Both the position numbers and the translations under genes were made by a program. The notes under the pieces were generated by a model that searched no databases, was not told where the DNA came from, and saw only the letters and a list, made by a program, of their open reading frames with translations. Source: Oncomelania hupensis (Eukaryota > Mollusca > Gastropoda > Littorinimorpha > Pomatiopsidae). Taken from it: DNA of 64,000 bases. Shown one piece after another: positions 1 through 10,090 of this stretch (its first letter is position 1; each line of letters starts with the position of its first letter). The stretch is from assembly GCA_036898135.1 (NCBI GenBank), contig CM072523.1, positions 30,173,149-30,237,148 on the forward strand. Direction: 5' to 3'.

Positions 1-1021
1 AGAAACTTTAATTCATACACGGTTCACCTACCATCTCTAAAAATTCTACGTGATTTGAATTGAAAGTAAGGAACATTTACTGCAGAGATTTTTGTTCGTT
101 TTTCGTTTAAATAAATTAAAGTCCCACGTCACAATAGCGAAAAGGGGACTGCGATGACTGCAGAGAATGTTTCATGTGAGTGATATAGAGATCCACCGGG
201 CCTGCATTACTAACGTGTAAATCTGTAACATTTAGTTACTGAATCAGTACCACAATCCTGGTTTGTACTACATGCTGGCGTATTTACAATCTGCAGTCTA
301 ACGTCGTTATAGACAGACGTAATGTATACTTAGATATGGACTTCTCCCCTTTTTCATTGGAGTGGTGGGTTTGTATGTCTGTGTGTGTGTAGGGGGGGGA
401 GGTAAGAAAGGGTGGGGTGAAGGTAATTTAACGGAGCTGAAAGTGGGATGAAGATGAAGGATTGGTGTTTTTAAAACAAGACGACGCCAGATGGTGTGTA
501 GAGAGAGGCACCAGACGATAGAGGCAGTGCTTGTGTGGGGGACACTTGACTTGGCATGCTGCTGAGTACGACTCTCTGAGGTTATCTGAGGTTGTTTATG
601 GTTCTCCTCACTTTCCCATGACGACCCGCACTCCCTCGGGCGTAGAGGGGATGAAAGACTCGTGGGTATTCTCTATTCGGCTGAACAAAGAGCAGAGAGG
701 GAGAGAGGGAAGTTGTGGGGGAAGAGAAAATCGCGGTTGCAAGAGCGACAAAGGAGTGGAACGGTAGTAACGAGGAAAGAAAGAATAGAAAGGTTTCCCA
801 ATCGCTCGTTTGCGTAGTACATCTTTATTCAGACACTTGGTACATCTATATTCAGATAACGGTGTGATAAATCCAGACTATTAGTTTCATAACGGCAAAC
901 TAAGGCGAAATAGAGCATTCGAACCGAGATCCTTTGTTTTTATAACATTTGGAATCAATATTTTATGAATTTGAGGATAGACTGGGAATAATATTATAAT
1001 ATTATAATATTAAGAGATTAC
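1..1021. other. No gene recognised
   Basis: Mixed-composition sequence with a short G-rich stretch near 385-420. A 78-codon open frame (531-767) has no recognisable motif and no splice context I would trust. Confidence 0.5.
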
Positions 1022-1022
1022 G

Positions 1023-1096
<74 letters not shown>

Positions 1097-1117
1097 TTTA
1101 ACAATAATAATTTTAAC

Positions 1118-1160
<43 letters not shown>
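1022..1160 (+). repeat. AAT microsatellite
   Basis: Long runs of AAT broken by TTTAAC interruptions. The leucine-only open frame on the minus strand here is an artefact of the repeat. Confidence 0.95.
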
Positions 1161-1163
<3 letters not shown>

Positions 1164-1434
1164 TTACTTTATAAAGTGCACATATCAGACAACATATCTG
1201 CTCAACGCTCATGAAACATCAAGGCACGCACGTACAAATACGCAAAACCTACAAAGTACCAGTAATAACACATATAGCAGTAATAATGAACGAGATAAGA
1301 CAGAACACTTCAAACAGGTAAAAAAAAAATAAATAATGAATGAAATAAAAACATATAAAACACTCCATTCAGGTAAAAGTAAAATATAAACGGTTAAAAA
1401 ATAAACATAAAGTATACTATGGCAAATAGAATAC

Positions 1435-1488
1435 GCACACACACACACACACACACACACCTACACACCCACACCCACACACACACAC

Positions 1489-1521
<33 letters not shown>
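1435..1521 (+). repeat. CA microsatellite
   Basis: CA dinucleotides with a few CC and CT interruptions. Confidence 0.95.
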
Positions 1522-1522
<1 letters not shown>

Positions 1523-2008
1523 ATAAGCAGGAAGATTAAAGCAATCATCAAAACGGTTAAAATGCATAAAATAAATAAATGCATACTTACAGAAAATAAA
1601 TTTTTTAAATACAATAGCATTAAAAATAAACCAACAGCAACTGTTTATAACAATAGAAACGGTTAGATTCTTCTACCCAAACACCACTCTTTTATTGCGT
1701 TGGAGAACTTCCTTGGCTTGGGTTAACCGAATATTTAAATGGACTATGTATCATAGATGTTTGTTTATTTTATTTGCTTAAAACATACATTTATTTAACA
1801 AGAAACCAGATAATATTACAAGGTAAAACATCAGGGCACACAAACGCACTATGCTTAAAGTGAGTGCTACCTAAATAATAAATTGTATCAAAAACATCAC
1901 TTTTACTTTATTTTGGGGTTGTTTTGTGTGTGTGTGTGTGGTGACTTGAGTTTACGTGCGAATTTGCGTTGTTGTCTATTAAAAGCTGATATAATGGGCA
2001 ATGGCTGC

Positions 2009-2123
2009 TCATACTGACCGCTAAGCTGTGAATTGTAGGCTTCTCTTTTCTATTGTGTAAACATATATCTGTGCCCAATATACACACTTTTAAATCATTC
2101 TTGACACTGTGAATAGTTACATA
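2009..2123 (+). repeat. 115-bp direct repeat, left copy, flanking family A
   Basis: The sequence from TCATACTGACCG to GTTACATA is repeated at 6413-6527 with about three mismatches. The two copies abut the family A element exactly, one at its start and one after its ATGTA tail. This fits an unusually long target-site duplication. Confidence 0.85.
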
Positions 2124-2625
2124 CCCTCGTTGGGGTGCCGGGGGTTTCAGTACAAATAGTATCCCCACTTTCTGGAAATTTAGTGCTTTAAATTCCCACT
2201 GTCGCTGTCTTTCTCATTTGCTCTTTCTCCTTCTTGCTCTGTTATATCAATCTGCTATACTATCGTCTTCTTCGCTAGACCAGTCTCCTACCTTTTTTCT
2301 TGAAAACTCTTCCGGGAAAAGACTCCTTGTTTGTGTATGAGGTCTGTTGGATCAGCTTGAGAATATTGGACGCTTTCTGCCAGGTGGTCACTAGGGCTTC
2401 CTATGATGTTATTATTTAGCAATGTAGGCATTTTATATGTAGGGGAACCTGGGGTAAAACGAGATACTTAAGGAAAAAAGACCTGTCGTGTCAAAGATAA
2501 CATTGACATGTAAATGACATTCTGTGTACTAAACAAGCAAGGGGTGGACAACAATGACACAACAAAAAAATATGAGATTTGTTTGTTGCAAAAGAAACAC
2601 AAACGATTTATTGAGGTAACCATTT

Positions 2626-2685
2626 TGTCCTGTTTTGCCCCATGCCTGGGGTAAAACGAGACATAAGCTGGGGTAAAACGAGACA
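2626..2685. promoter_or_regulatory. Left subterminal 16-bp motif cluster of the Tigger element
   Basis: Two direct copies of GGGGTAAAACGAGACA (2648-2663 and 2670-2685) and one inverted variant (2626-2641) lie just downstream of the transposase stop. The same motif is part of the terminal repeat. Known pogo-like transposases bind terminal and subterminal sites through their HTH domains, so these are candidate transposase-binding sites (inference). Confidence 0.6.
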
Positions 2686-2712
2686 TACTCTGGAGGTTAC
2701 ATCAAACAAAAG

Positions 2713-5547
2713 TTAGTCATCGCAGAGTTCACAAATGAAAACTGGGGCCTTGTTTCTTTCATCGAGACCTGCACAGCTGTAGTGTGCCCACCTGTTACAG
2801 TCACCTTGACAGGCTACCCAGCTTTCTGCACTCTCAGAGTACGGTTCATCACAATACAGGCACTGTGCATCCTCTTCCTGGCACTGGCTCTGGGATGAAG
2901 AAACGGGCTTTTCAGATGAGCTGACACCTTTACCTTTACCCTTGGTTAGAGTCTTTCTTGATATTATCTTCTCCTTTCTCTCCAACAAAGACTGTTTATA
3001 CGGAGAGGATGTGAGAATAGCAGTCTTTCCTCTTTGCCGTGACACGCGTTTAGTAATGTTTGCTTTAGGAAAGGGTATGATGGCTTGTGGAGAAATGCCA
3101 AATGCTGTTTCGTCTTGTTTTTGTGGTGAAGTGGTAGGGGTGGAGACTGAGGTGGTAGCATTGATGTAAGTTGAGGCAGTGGGACGGCGTGAATCTGAGG
3201 AGGTTGAAGAAATGAGAGGCCTGGACGTAGAGGCGGCAGGAGGCTTGGATGTGGAGGCAATTGGATGGCTGGAGGCTGAGACAGCAGGAGGCCTGGAAGT
3301 AGAGGCTGCAGAAGTGCTGGAGGTTGAGGCAGTGGGAGGCCTAGATACTGAGGTGGTGGAATAGCTAGAGGCTGAGGCAGCAGGAGGCCTGGAAGTAGAG
3401 GCTGCAGAAGTGCTGGAGGTTGAGGCAGTGGGAGGCCTAGATACTGAGGTGGTGGAATAGCTAGAGGCTGAGGCAGCAGGAGGCCTGGAAGTAGAAGCTG
3501 CAGAAGTGCTGGAGGTTGAGGCAGTGGGAGGCCTAGATACTGAGGTGGTGGAATAGCTAGAGGCTGAGGCAACAGGAGGCCTGGAAGTAGAGGCTGCAGA
3601 AATGCTGGAGGTTGAGGCAGTGGGAGGCCTAGATACTGAGGTGGTGGAATTGCTAGAGGCTGAGGCAACAGGAGGCCTGGAAGTAAATGCAGCAGAAGTG
3701 CTGGAGATTGAGGCAGTGGGAGGCCTAGATATTGAGGTGGTGGAATTGCTAGAGGCTGAGGCAGCAGGAGTCCTGGAGGTAGAGGCAGCAGATGTGCTGG
3801 AGGTTGAGGCAGTGGGAGGCCTAGATGCTGAGGTGGTGGAATAGTTGGGGGTTGAGGAAGTACGAGGCCTAGAAGCTGATGTGGTGGGCTGGAGTCTGAG
3901 GTCATCAGCAACAACAGGAATATCAGTTGTCTCAGCTGCAATGAAGTCCGCATCGGAAAAAACGCTTCTGTCCAAGGGCCATATTCCTGAAGCTTTGAAG
4001 CCATTGATTGCATTTAACATCGTTGCTGCCTGTAGGTATGCTCGCCCGAAGAGGTTTGAGATTTGAAACTGGGTCACCACACGCCCTGGGTGGTTGCGTA
4101 ACCAAATCCGAACCTGGTGGTCATAAAATGTGCTGAGTGGCTTCATGAAAGCTAAATCCAAGGGCTGCAGTCGATGCGTGCAGTGTGGTGGAAGGCACAA
4201 AAGAATGACACCATGTTCTCTTGCAATGTCAATCAGCTCCACGCTTTTCGTGTGTGCTGCATGACCATCTAGAATCAGAAGCACAGGCTTCTCCTTCGAT
4301 GCTCTGGTGAACTGTATGAACTGTCTTATATATTTGATGAAGAGTTCTGTTTGAATCCATCCACTTGGGTGACACTCAGCCCATGCTCCAGGTGGAGCAC
4401 CATCCATCAATTCAGGTTTCATGCGTACTCGAGGGAATATCAGCATTGGTGGCATGTATTGTCCAGCAGCAGAGCAGCATATTACCGAAGTTACAAGCTG
4501 CCCCCTCTCTGCAGAAGTGACCGAGCCTATCTGCCTCTTCCCTTTGGTTGCCACTACTTTTGAGAGAGACTTTGGAACTGTGGAAACACCCGTTTCATCA
4601 CAATTCCAGATCATTTCTCCACTTAGCTTGTATTTATCCACTACATCCTCAAGTAGGTCAAAGAAAGATGTGACTGCAACTCTATTGAAGCCCATGGCTC
4701 GAGCTGCTGAAGTTGCTTCAGGTTTTCGAAGTGACAGCTTGTCTGAATGGCGGGCCATAAACCCTCTGTACCAGTCGTAGCCAGCCACTCCTTTTTCATC
4801 ATTGAACTTGTTGGCCTTTCCGTTTCTTTCTGCGAGCTCATAGGCAAGTTTACGAAGTTCGTATGAAGAAAATCCAAAAAGCATTTTCTCCATCTGCTGC
4901 ACGTAGCTGACAAGCTCCTCTTCTTCCTCTTCTGTAAAGACAGTGGCAATTGATCCAAGGCCTGAAAAAAAAAGAATATTTTATAAGGAATCATTCTGAT
5001 TTTTTTTCATTTAAAAACCATGCAATCATAGGCTACACATAGCATACATTTAGCCTACAAACATACACACGTACCCTACACAAACACACATGGGCACATG
5101 AATGCTCACATGAACAGTTCTACATTATTTATTATATGCTCCTCTCTTTCCTGTCTCTCTTATACACAAAGGCTATAGCCTACAGAAAAAAATTCTATAG
5201 GCCTACCCCCCTCACTTTCCCTTACATATATCTTTTACACACACACACAAACACACCCACACACACACAGACATGCCTACACATAGGCTACACGCATGCA
5301 TTTACTGCATGCTCACATATTTTTATAGAAAAAAAAAATACTAACACTTTTTGCATACTTCATCGACAGCACCAGGATTCTTCCTAAGCTTTGCTACTCT
5401 CCGTTCTATGGCGCCTTTAGGTACACCATATATCTCGGAAGCTTTCCTGTACCCATGGTCCCCATTGAGGACAGACAATACGGCTTGCTGCATATTTGCC
5501 TCATCCCATGACTGGCGTGTACTCTTCCTGATGTAATTTCTCACCAT
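2713..5547 (-). CDS. Tigger/pogo-type DDE transposase with C-terminal PHD-like finger, two exons
   Basis: Pogo-group transposases cut and paste their own element by binding its terminal repeats with helix-turn-helix domains and using a DDD catalytic triad. Exon 1 (5547 down to 5373) gives a pipsqueak-type HTH with KASEIYGVP. Exon 2 (4961 to 2713) supplies a CENP-B-type HTH (FTEEEEEELV to LAYELAERNG) and the DDE core: Asp180 in WNCDETGV, Asp290 in LILDGHAAH and Asp327 in HRLQPLDL. Then come about 200 residues of Ser/Thr/Pro/Ala repeats and a C-terminal finger at about 759-807 with Cys/His spacing of a PHD (CLYC, CNRWAHYSC, CELC). Splicing at G|GTGCTG to CAG|GCCTTG gives RKNP joined to GLGSIATVF and about 807 residues; the alternative donor GTATGC breaks the frame. 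No stop or frameshift is seen, so the copy may be functional. Donor choice is inferred. The best-known relatives are jerky/TIGD/POGK-like proteins. Confidence 0.88.
3229..3890 (-). repeat. 96-bp coding tandem repeat inside the transposase
   Basis: The sequence GGTGGAAT recurs at 3355, 3451, 3547, 3643 and 3739, and a slightly changed copy at 3835, each step exactly 96 bp. Each unit encodes 32 residues built from SRPPTASTSS and SAASTSRPP blocks. About six and a half units lie between the DDE domain and the PHD-like finger. The period is a multiple of three, so copy number can change without a frameshift. It is probably a flexible linker. Long open frames on the opposite strand here are shadows of this repeat. 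Confidence 0.9.
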
Positions 5548-5632
5548 CTTGTGAAAACTGCTGAGAAATAGGCCCCAATTACAAAACCATTAAGTAGTTA
5601 CTGTCGTCGTCATCACCGTCGTTGTCATCGCC

Positions 5633-5633
5633 A

Positions 5634-5683
<50 letters not shown>
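5633..5683 (+). repeat. TAG microsatellite inside the Tigger element
   Basis: Sixteen or so TAG units followed by TATG units, upstream of the transposase start on the minus strand. Confidence 0.9.
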
Positions 5684-5723
5684 TGTATGTATGTATCCTA
5701 ATTTAATGACCCTGTAAAAAATT

Positions 5724-6140
5724 GGGGTAAAACGAGACAGCGTCTCATTTTGCCCCATTGTTTTGTCCCGTTTTACCCCACATAGACTTGTTCACAAAGC
5801 CTCCAAACCACACACTGCCATGCCTAAGTAGGTCAAACTTATAAATATATTACCGTTGCCCACATAAATGTATATAAGAATGTTAATTATTGTCTGACAA
5901 ATCTGTACCTTTTTTCCTAATGAACACGATTGCAGCATAACCATAAAAATAGATCAAAATAGATAAAATTGAAATATTTACCTCTCGCCGATGCACACAG
6001 CTCAACCAAACAAATCGGACTTTGCCGGCAAGGCAGTACCACGTGATCTCTTTATTAGACTCCTTGCTAAAGAGCTTTCTCTCTCTGTGTTTCAATTATT
6101 CGTGTGTCTCGTTTTACCCCACTATCTCATTTTACCCCAG
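5724..6140. promoter_or_regulatory. Right subterminal 16-bp motif cluster of the Tigger element
   Basis: Copies of GGGGTAAAACGAGACA or its complement, with small changes, occur at 5724-5739 (direct), 5741-5756, 5764-5779, 6105-6120 and 6125-6140 (inverted). They flank the likely promoter side of the transposase, which starts at 5547 on the minus strand, so protein binding here could also affect its expression (inference). Confidence 0.6.
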
Positions 6141-6412
6141 GTTCCCCTATGTGTTTTGTTGATAATTTATAGTGATGTTTGTATTCTATTTTGTTTTTGT
6201 AAATGGGGGTTCGATAAGTTGGGGTGAAGCCTCAGCCGTCCCCTGCGTGGGATGTCTTTTACTTTATTGTAAAGTGACTGGCTGGTGGAGAGCTTTCGGT
6301 TTTACCACTAGGGTTGTTTCAGCAGATCTTTTATGCGGATCGGGGGTTGTCCGGTCCTGATTTGGCTCAGAAGAGTCCGCTGGACCTAAAGCAATAATAA
6401 TGTAATGTAATG

Positions 6413-6527
6413 TCATACTGACCGCTAAGCTGTGAATTGTAGGCTTCTCTTTTCTGTTGTGTAAACATCTATCTGTGCCCAATATACACACTTTTAAATC
6501 ATTCTTGACACTGTGAATAGTTGCATA
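6413..6527 (+). repeat. 115-bp direct repeat, right copy, flanking family A
   Basis: This is the partner of 2009-2123. It begins directly after the pentanucleotide tail of the family A copy. The differences seen are TCTATTG/TCTGTTG, CATATATC/CATCTATC and GTTACATA/GTTGCATA. Confidence 0.85.
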
Positions 6528-9514
6528 AATGAATTTATCGATGTAAAAAATAAAAATGTTCTTTTAACACAAGTTTGTTGTTGTTGTTGTTGTTGTTGTT
6601 GGGTTTTTTTGGGATGGGGTTGGGGGTAGGGTTTAATTTTTTTCCTTTGGACAATACTCACTGTGAAGTAGGAAAACATTTGTGACACTGACATTTATGA
6701 TATTTGAGACCTTCTAAAACATATTAAATTGCCGTTATTGTTTCCCAGACAGTGTTCGGGATTAGTGTGAGTTTGATGCGAGCTTTCAGTGATGTTGCTA
6801 GAAATTTTCAGCATAGGCCATTTGGCCGATTCAGTCACAAACCTTTAGGACATTTTGAAAATCTTTCAGCCATCATTTTGACTTCTTTCCAACACCAAAC
6901 GAGAGGCCACTGACAAGTTTCGGTTTCTTTTTCGGCGGCATTTCGTAAACGAAAAGTTTTATTCCGGAAGCACGCCGTTCGCAACAAGGGGAGTTACTCT
7001 AACTCTCTCTGCTGATGCATGTGTCGTCTGCTTGGCGCTTCTGACACGCGATGTTCTACAATAACTCATAACACCTTTATTTATCCGATAGGAAATTAAT
7101 ATGGCCAGAAGCAATAACGACGAAACAGGCATGAGACAAGCAAAAAACGGCCAAAGGGTGGCCGATTGAGGCATAAAACCTTAGGACAGCGGGCCGATCA
7201 GAACAAGACTCTTTCCGACATTTTGGAATTTTATCGGTGAATGGCCGATTTGCGAGAAAACGACAGCACTGGGCTTTGTTTTAATATAGTTAGTTTCATA
7301 AACACAGTTTATATGATCGATAAAGGGAGTTTGTTTCGAGTCCGTATATTTTTATCGTGTCTTTACAAAACAAAGAACGGTCAGCCTTTCTGCGTAGTTT
7401 TTGTTGTTGTTGTTGTTGTTGTTGTTGTTTTTCTCCACCAGGAACAGGCAACAGAATCTAGGCAATTTTCTGTTAGCACATATTTCATGATGCACGGATT
7501 GTGTGGTTAATTCGCTGACTTAGAAGAAGGATGAGATTTAAGGCCCGGCTACATGGGCTTGTAGCACCCGGCCACACTGTGTTACGCTTATTAATTTTTT
7601 AGTTATTACCTTGCGTACTGGCTCACGTAAAATTTCACAGGGATAGCGCATGTTTGATTTCTAATGAAAGAAATACGTAAGCTGGGCTTACGAAGACCAA
7701 GTCAGAAGCGAGAGTGTGACGTCATGAGTTTAGACCTATACTCCTGCCTTGCATGATTACACGCAACACAGGTTGTCTGCTACACACTGCTTGGCGAGCT
7801 AAGGCAGTTAAATTCACTTGTAGCGTTTCGATCTTAGTAAAGTTGTTTCATATCATAGTCAAATCGTGAAAGAATACATTATATCGTCATGAAAAAGTGC
7901 CTTGTTGTAATGAAATACACAGCTACACACGTTTATAAATTCGATCCGGGCCGTGACAAACATGGCGCCACTAGCTCCGACCCCAAAGTCAAATAACGTA
8001 ACCGAAACTCATATGTACATGTAGTGGCCACCCGTCAAAAATATTCCGGTCAGTAAAAAATCTCATAACCCAGTGCATATGATAAGCCGTAAAACGTAAG
8101 CCGATGTGACCATAAACTCATAAGGTGTGGCCACCCGTCAAAATTCTGGTCAGTGAAAAATCTCATAACTCAATGCATAAGCCGTAAAACGTAAGGATAT
8201 GGGAGAGAGAGAGAGTCTTCTTGCCCTCTCCCACCCCACTTCATCCCCCCCCTCTCCCCATCCCTCATTGTTTCTTGTTCCTCTTCATCCTCCTCCAAAA
8301 GAATTATTTTATCTGTTTAGACTGATAATATAGACTGGATCGGAACTGTCAGAAGGTTCATTTGGCTTGTTGTGCCTTTATTGATGAGGGAGGGAGTGGG
8401 TGGTGGTGCAAAGGGGGTAAGAACGCCTCGCTCACTTGGTGGAATGGAGAGAATAAACGGAAATGTAGGGGCGTCTTGTGACACAGATTTTTGGGGGCAA
8501 GATTTCACACGGTCACTAATATGGCACAGTTGACACCAGTCTGAGTGTCAGTGATCTAACAAGCAAATAAGCATAGGCTTGATAGTTATAGTGTGGGCGC
8601 ATACCTCAAGCAACCTCTGATACGCAAATTGAGTTGACACTCACTGCTTCAACAAGGTCAGTTGAGGGAAAACCCACCCTCGCACACATGGTTGTTAGTT
8701 GTAAAGTGCGTAGCCAAGGAACGGTGTCCCACACAGGTACCGGAATTCTTGTTGGCCTACGCCCTTTACTAGTATTGAAGCATAGACCTGAGGGATCTAT
8801 ATGACACCCTGTTTCTATCCAACTATCTAGCCCCCCCCCCCCCCCCCCCGACCTGTCAGATCGGCGGGACAAAATGAAGGACGAAGCAGAGAACTCTCCC
8901 CAAGTCAGCTCTGTCAGTTGCTTTTAACCTAGTTCGGGAGAGATTGTATGACGGCTTTGTCTTTTAGAGTTTTACATTTTGAATGTCGTACAATTGAATT
9001 TAAGTTAAATTATTTTGAATTTAATTATGCTGTTATTATATATGTCCATAAGCTTTTAAATGGAATACATTTGGAAACTCTAGTTAAAGATAGTGTTATA
9101 CAACAACAGTGACCTCACCACTTTCTGAGTATTACTGTAATATTCATTATTGTTGTTTTGGTGGTGGTTGGTGGTGGAGGTGCTGTGCTGGCTATTCCGT
9201 TAAAAGCCTTGTTCTTTACTTTACTTTTACTTTACTTTACTTTACTTTACTTTTTAAAAATAAATACGTAGACACTTTTGTTGAGTATTACGTGTGTTTG
9301 TATAAGGGGTATGGTTATCTAGTTTGCACGAACGTCACACAATGGTCTTGCACGTTACCTCTGGTGCATGTTTGGGTAGTGCCAAATCTTGTTTTTCATG
9401 GTTCTTATTGGCCCAACAGCGTAACTGGGAGGGACATGACCTGGAAATTTCATGTGTGGGTGTTTTAATTGGCAGTAGACCAATTGCGATTTAATTATAG
9501 AAGGTGAGGGAAAT

Positions 9515-9516
<2 letters not shown>
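6528..9516. other. No gene recognised; short repeats only
   Basis: It contains GTT runs (6572-6601, 7401-7428), GGCCGATT repeated several times between 6820 and 7250, the tandem duplication at 8024-8195, a C-run at 8831-8849, and ACTTT units at 9218-9253. No coding segment was recognised on either strand. Confidence 0.5.
8024..8195 (+). repeat. Imperfect tandem duplication
   Basis: GTGGCCACCCGTCAAAA through GCCGTAAAACGTAAG occurs at 8024-8100 and again at 8127-8195. Differences are small insertions and substitutions. No coding content. Confidence 0.75.

Positions 9517-9585
<69 letters not shown>
9517..9585 (+). repeat. GA microsatellite
   Basis: Uninterrupted GA run of about 70 bp. Serine/leucine open frames on the complement are repeat artefacts. 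Confidence 0.95.
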
Positions 9586-9588
<3 letters not shown>

Positions 9589-9786
9589 GAGGGGGGAGGA
9601 TTGTACACAACGCCAACGGGTCAAACTCTTGTCCGTTACATTTTTGAGAGGAGTGTTCCGATTGTAGTGGGATGAATGGAAAGTGTAGAAGGCCAAGTTT
9701 ACGCTTCGAAAGCATTTGGACAATCGTAGGGTGAAGGGGGGAGTGTGTGTAGTGTACGCGTAAATACGCCTATGTGTATGTGTATA

Positions 9787-9884
9787 ACCGCGCGCGCGCG
9801 TGTGTTAATCCTTACCCGACCCCATCCAATGTGTGTGCTTGACCGCGCGCGCGCGTGTCTTAATCCTTACCCAACTCCATCCAA
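9787..9884 (+). repeat. 43-bp direct repeat with alternating CG run
   Basis: ACCGCGCGCGCGCGTGT followed by TTAATCCTTACCC and CCATCCAA occurs at 9787-9829 and 9842-9884. Alternating purine-pyrimidine CG/TG tracts of this kind can adopt Z-DNA (established property, not tested here). Confidence 0.75.
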
Positions 9885-10035
9885 CCCTTCTTTCTTCCAC
9901 GTCTTGTTTGTTTGTTTGTATGTAGATTATAGTCACACGATACTTTCGCATATAGGTGACTACTGGACCGATTTATACTGACACCAGCGGGCCAGTTGTT
10001 GGTAAAGGGGAAAATAATATGATCACACGTTGACC

Positions 10036-10090
10036 AATCCGGGATTCGAACCAGCGACCTTTCGGTTACTAGCAAGACGCTCTTTTCCAC
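10036..10090 (-). repeat. tRNA-like SINE fragment
   Basis: On the minus strand the sequence holds TAGTAACCGAAAGGTCGCTG followed by GTTCGAATCCCGG, which resembles the anticodon arm to T arm of a tRNA, with a B box GGTTCGAATCC (10042-10052). The 5' half and acceptor pairing are missing, so it is not a functional tRNA gene. Confidence 0.55.

Larger units (their letters stand above)
2442..6147 (-). mobile_element. Complete Tigger/pogo-like DNA transposon, 3706 bp
   Basis: The element begins GGGGAACCTGGGGTAAAA and ends in its inverted complement. The terminal inverted repeats are 24 bp (2442-2465 and 6124-6147) with one mismatch. A TA dinucleotide is duplicated at 2440-2441 and 6148-6149, as expected for the Tc1/mariner/pogo superfamily. 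The transposase gene lies inside on the minus strand. The insertion splits a family A repeat copy; a paralogous copy near 14290-14310 shows the uninterrupted sequence TATATGTATGTGTTTTG, which corresponds to the empty site with a single TA. Confidence 0.93.
2124..6412 (+). mobile_element. Family A SINE-like repeat, long copy interrupted by the Tigger element
   Basis: The host repeat occupies 2124-2441 and 6150-6412. It starts near a GCCGGGGGTTTC box followed by an AT-rich TATA-like stretch, contains GGGGGTTCGATAAGTTGGGG, and ends GTCCGCTGGACCTAAAGCAA plus a pentanucleotide ATGTA tail. No coding capacity is apparent. The two halves rejoin exactly when compared with the copy at 13947-14573. It is flanked by a 115-bp direct repeat. 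Confidence 0.8.

Noticed and set aside
1018..1212. Poly-leucine open frame resembling a signal peptide or membrane segment
   Set aside because: It is a translation of the AAT microsatellite.
3229..3890. CRISPR-like regular repeat
   Set aside because: The unit is contiguous, coding and has no unique spacers. The DNA is eukaryotic.
2964..4013. 349-codon open frame on the minus strand overlapping the transposase, rich in PLPQPPALL units
   Set aside because: It is the shifted frame of the 96-bp coding repeat. The transposase frame has recognised domains on both sides.
6780..7260. A possible transposon suggested by repeated GGCCGATT motifs
   Set aside because: The motifs are short and mixed in orientation; I could not align them into a longer direct or inverted repeat.
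9355..9723. 122-codon minus-strand frame with long SLSL runs
   Set aside because: It is driven by the GA microsatellite; the flanking residues show no family resemblance.
10036..10090. A functional tRNA gene
   Set aside because: Only the anticodon-to-T-arm half is present; there is no acceptor stem pairing or A box, so a SINE fragment fits better.
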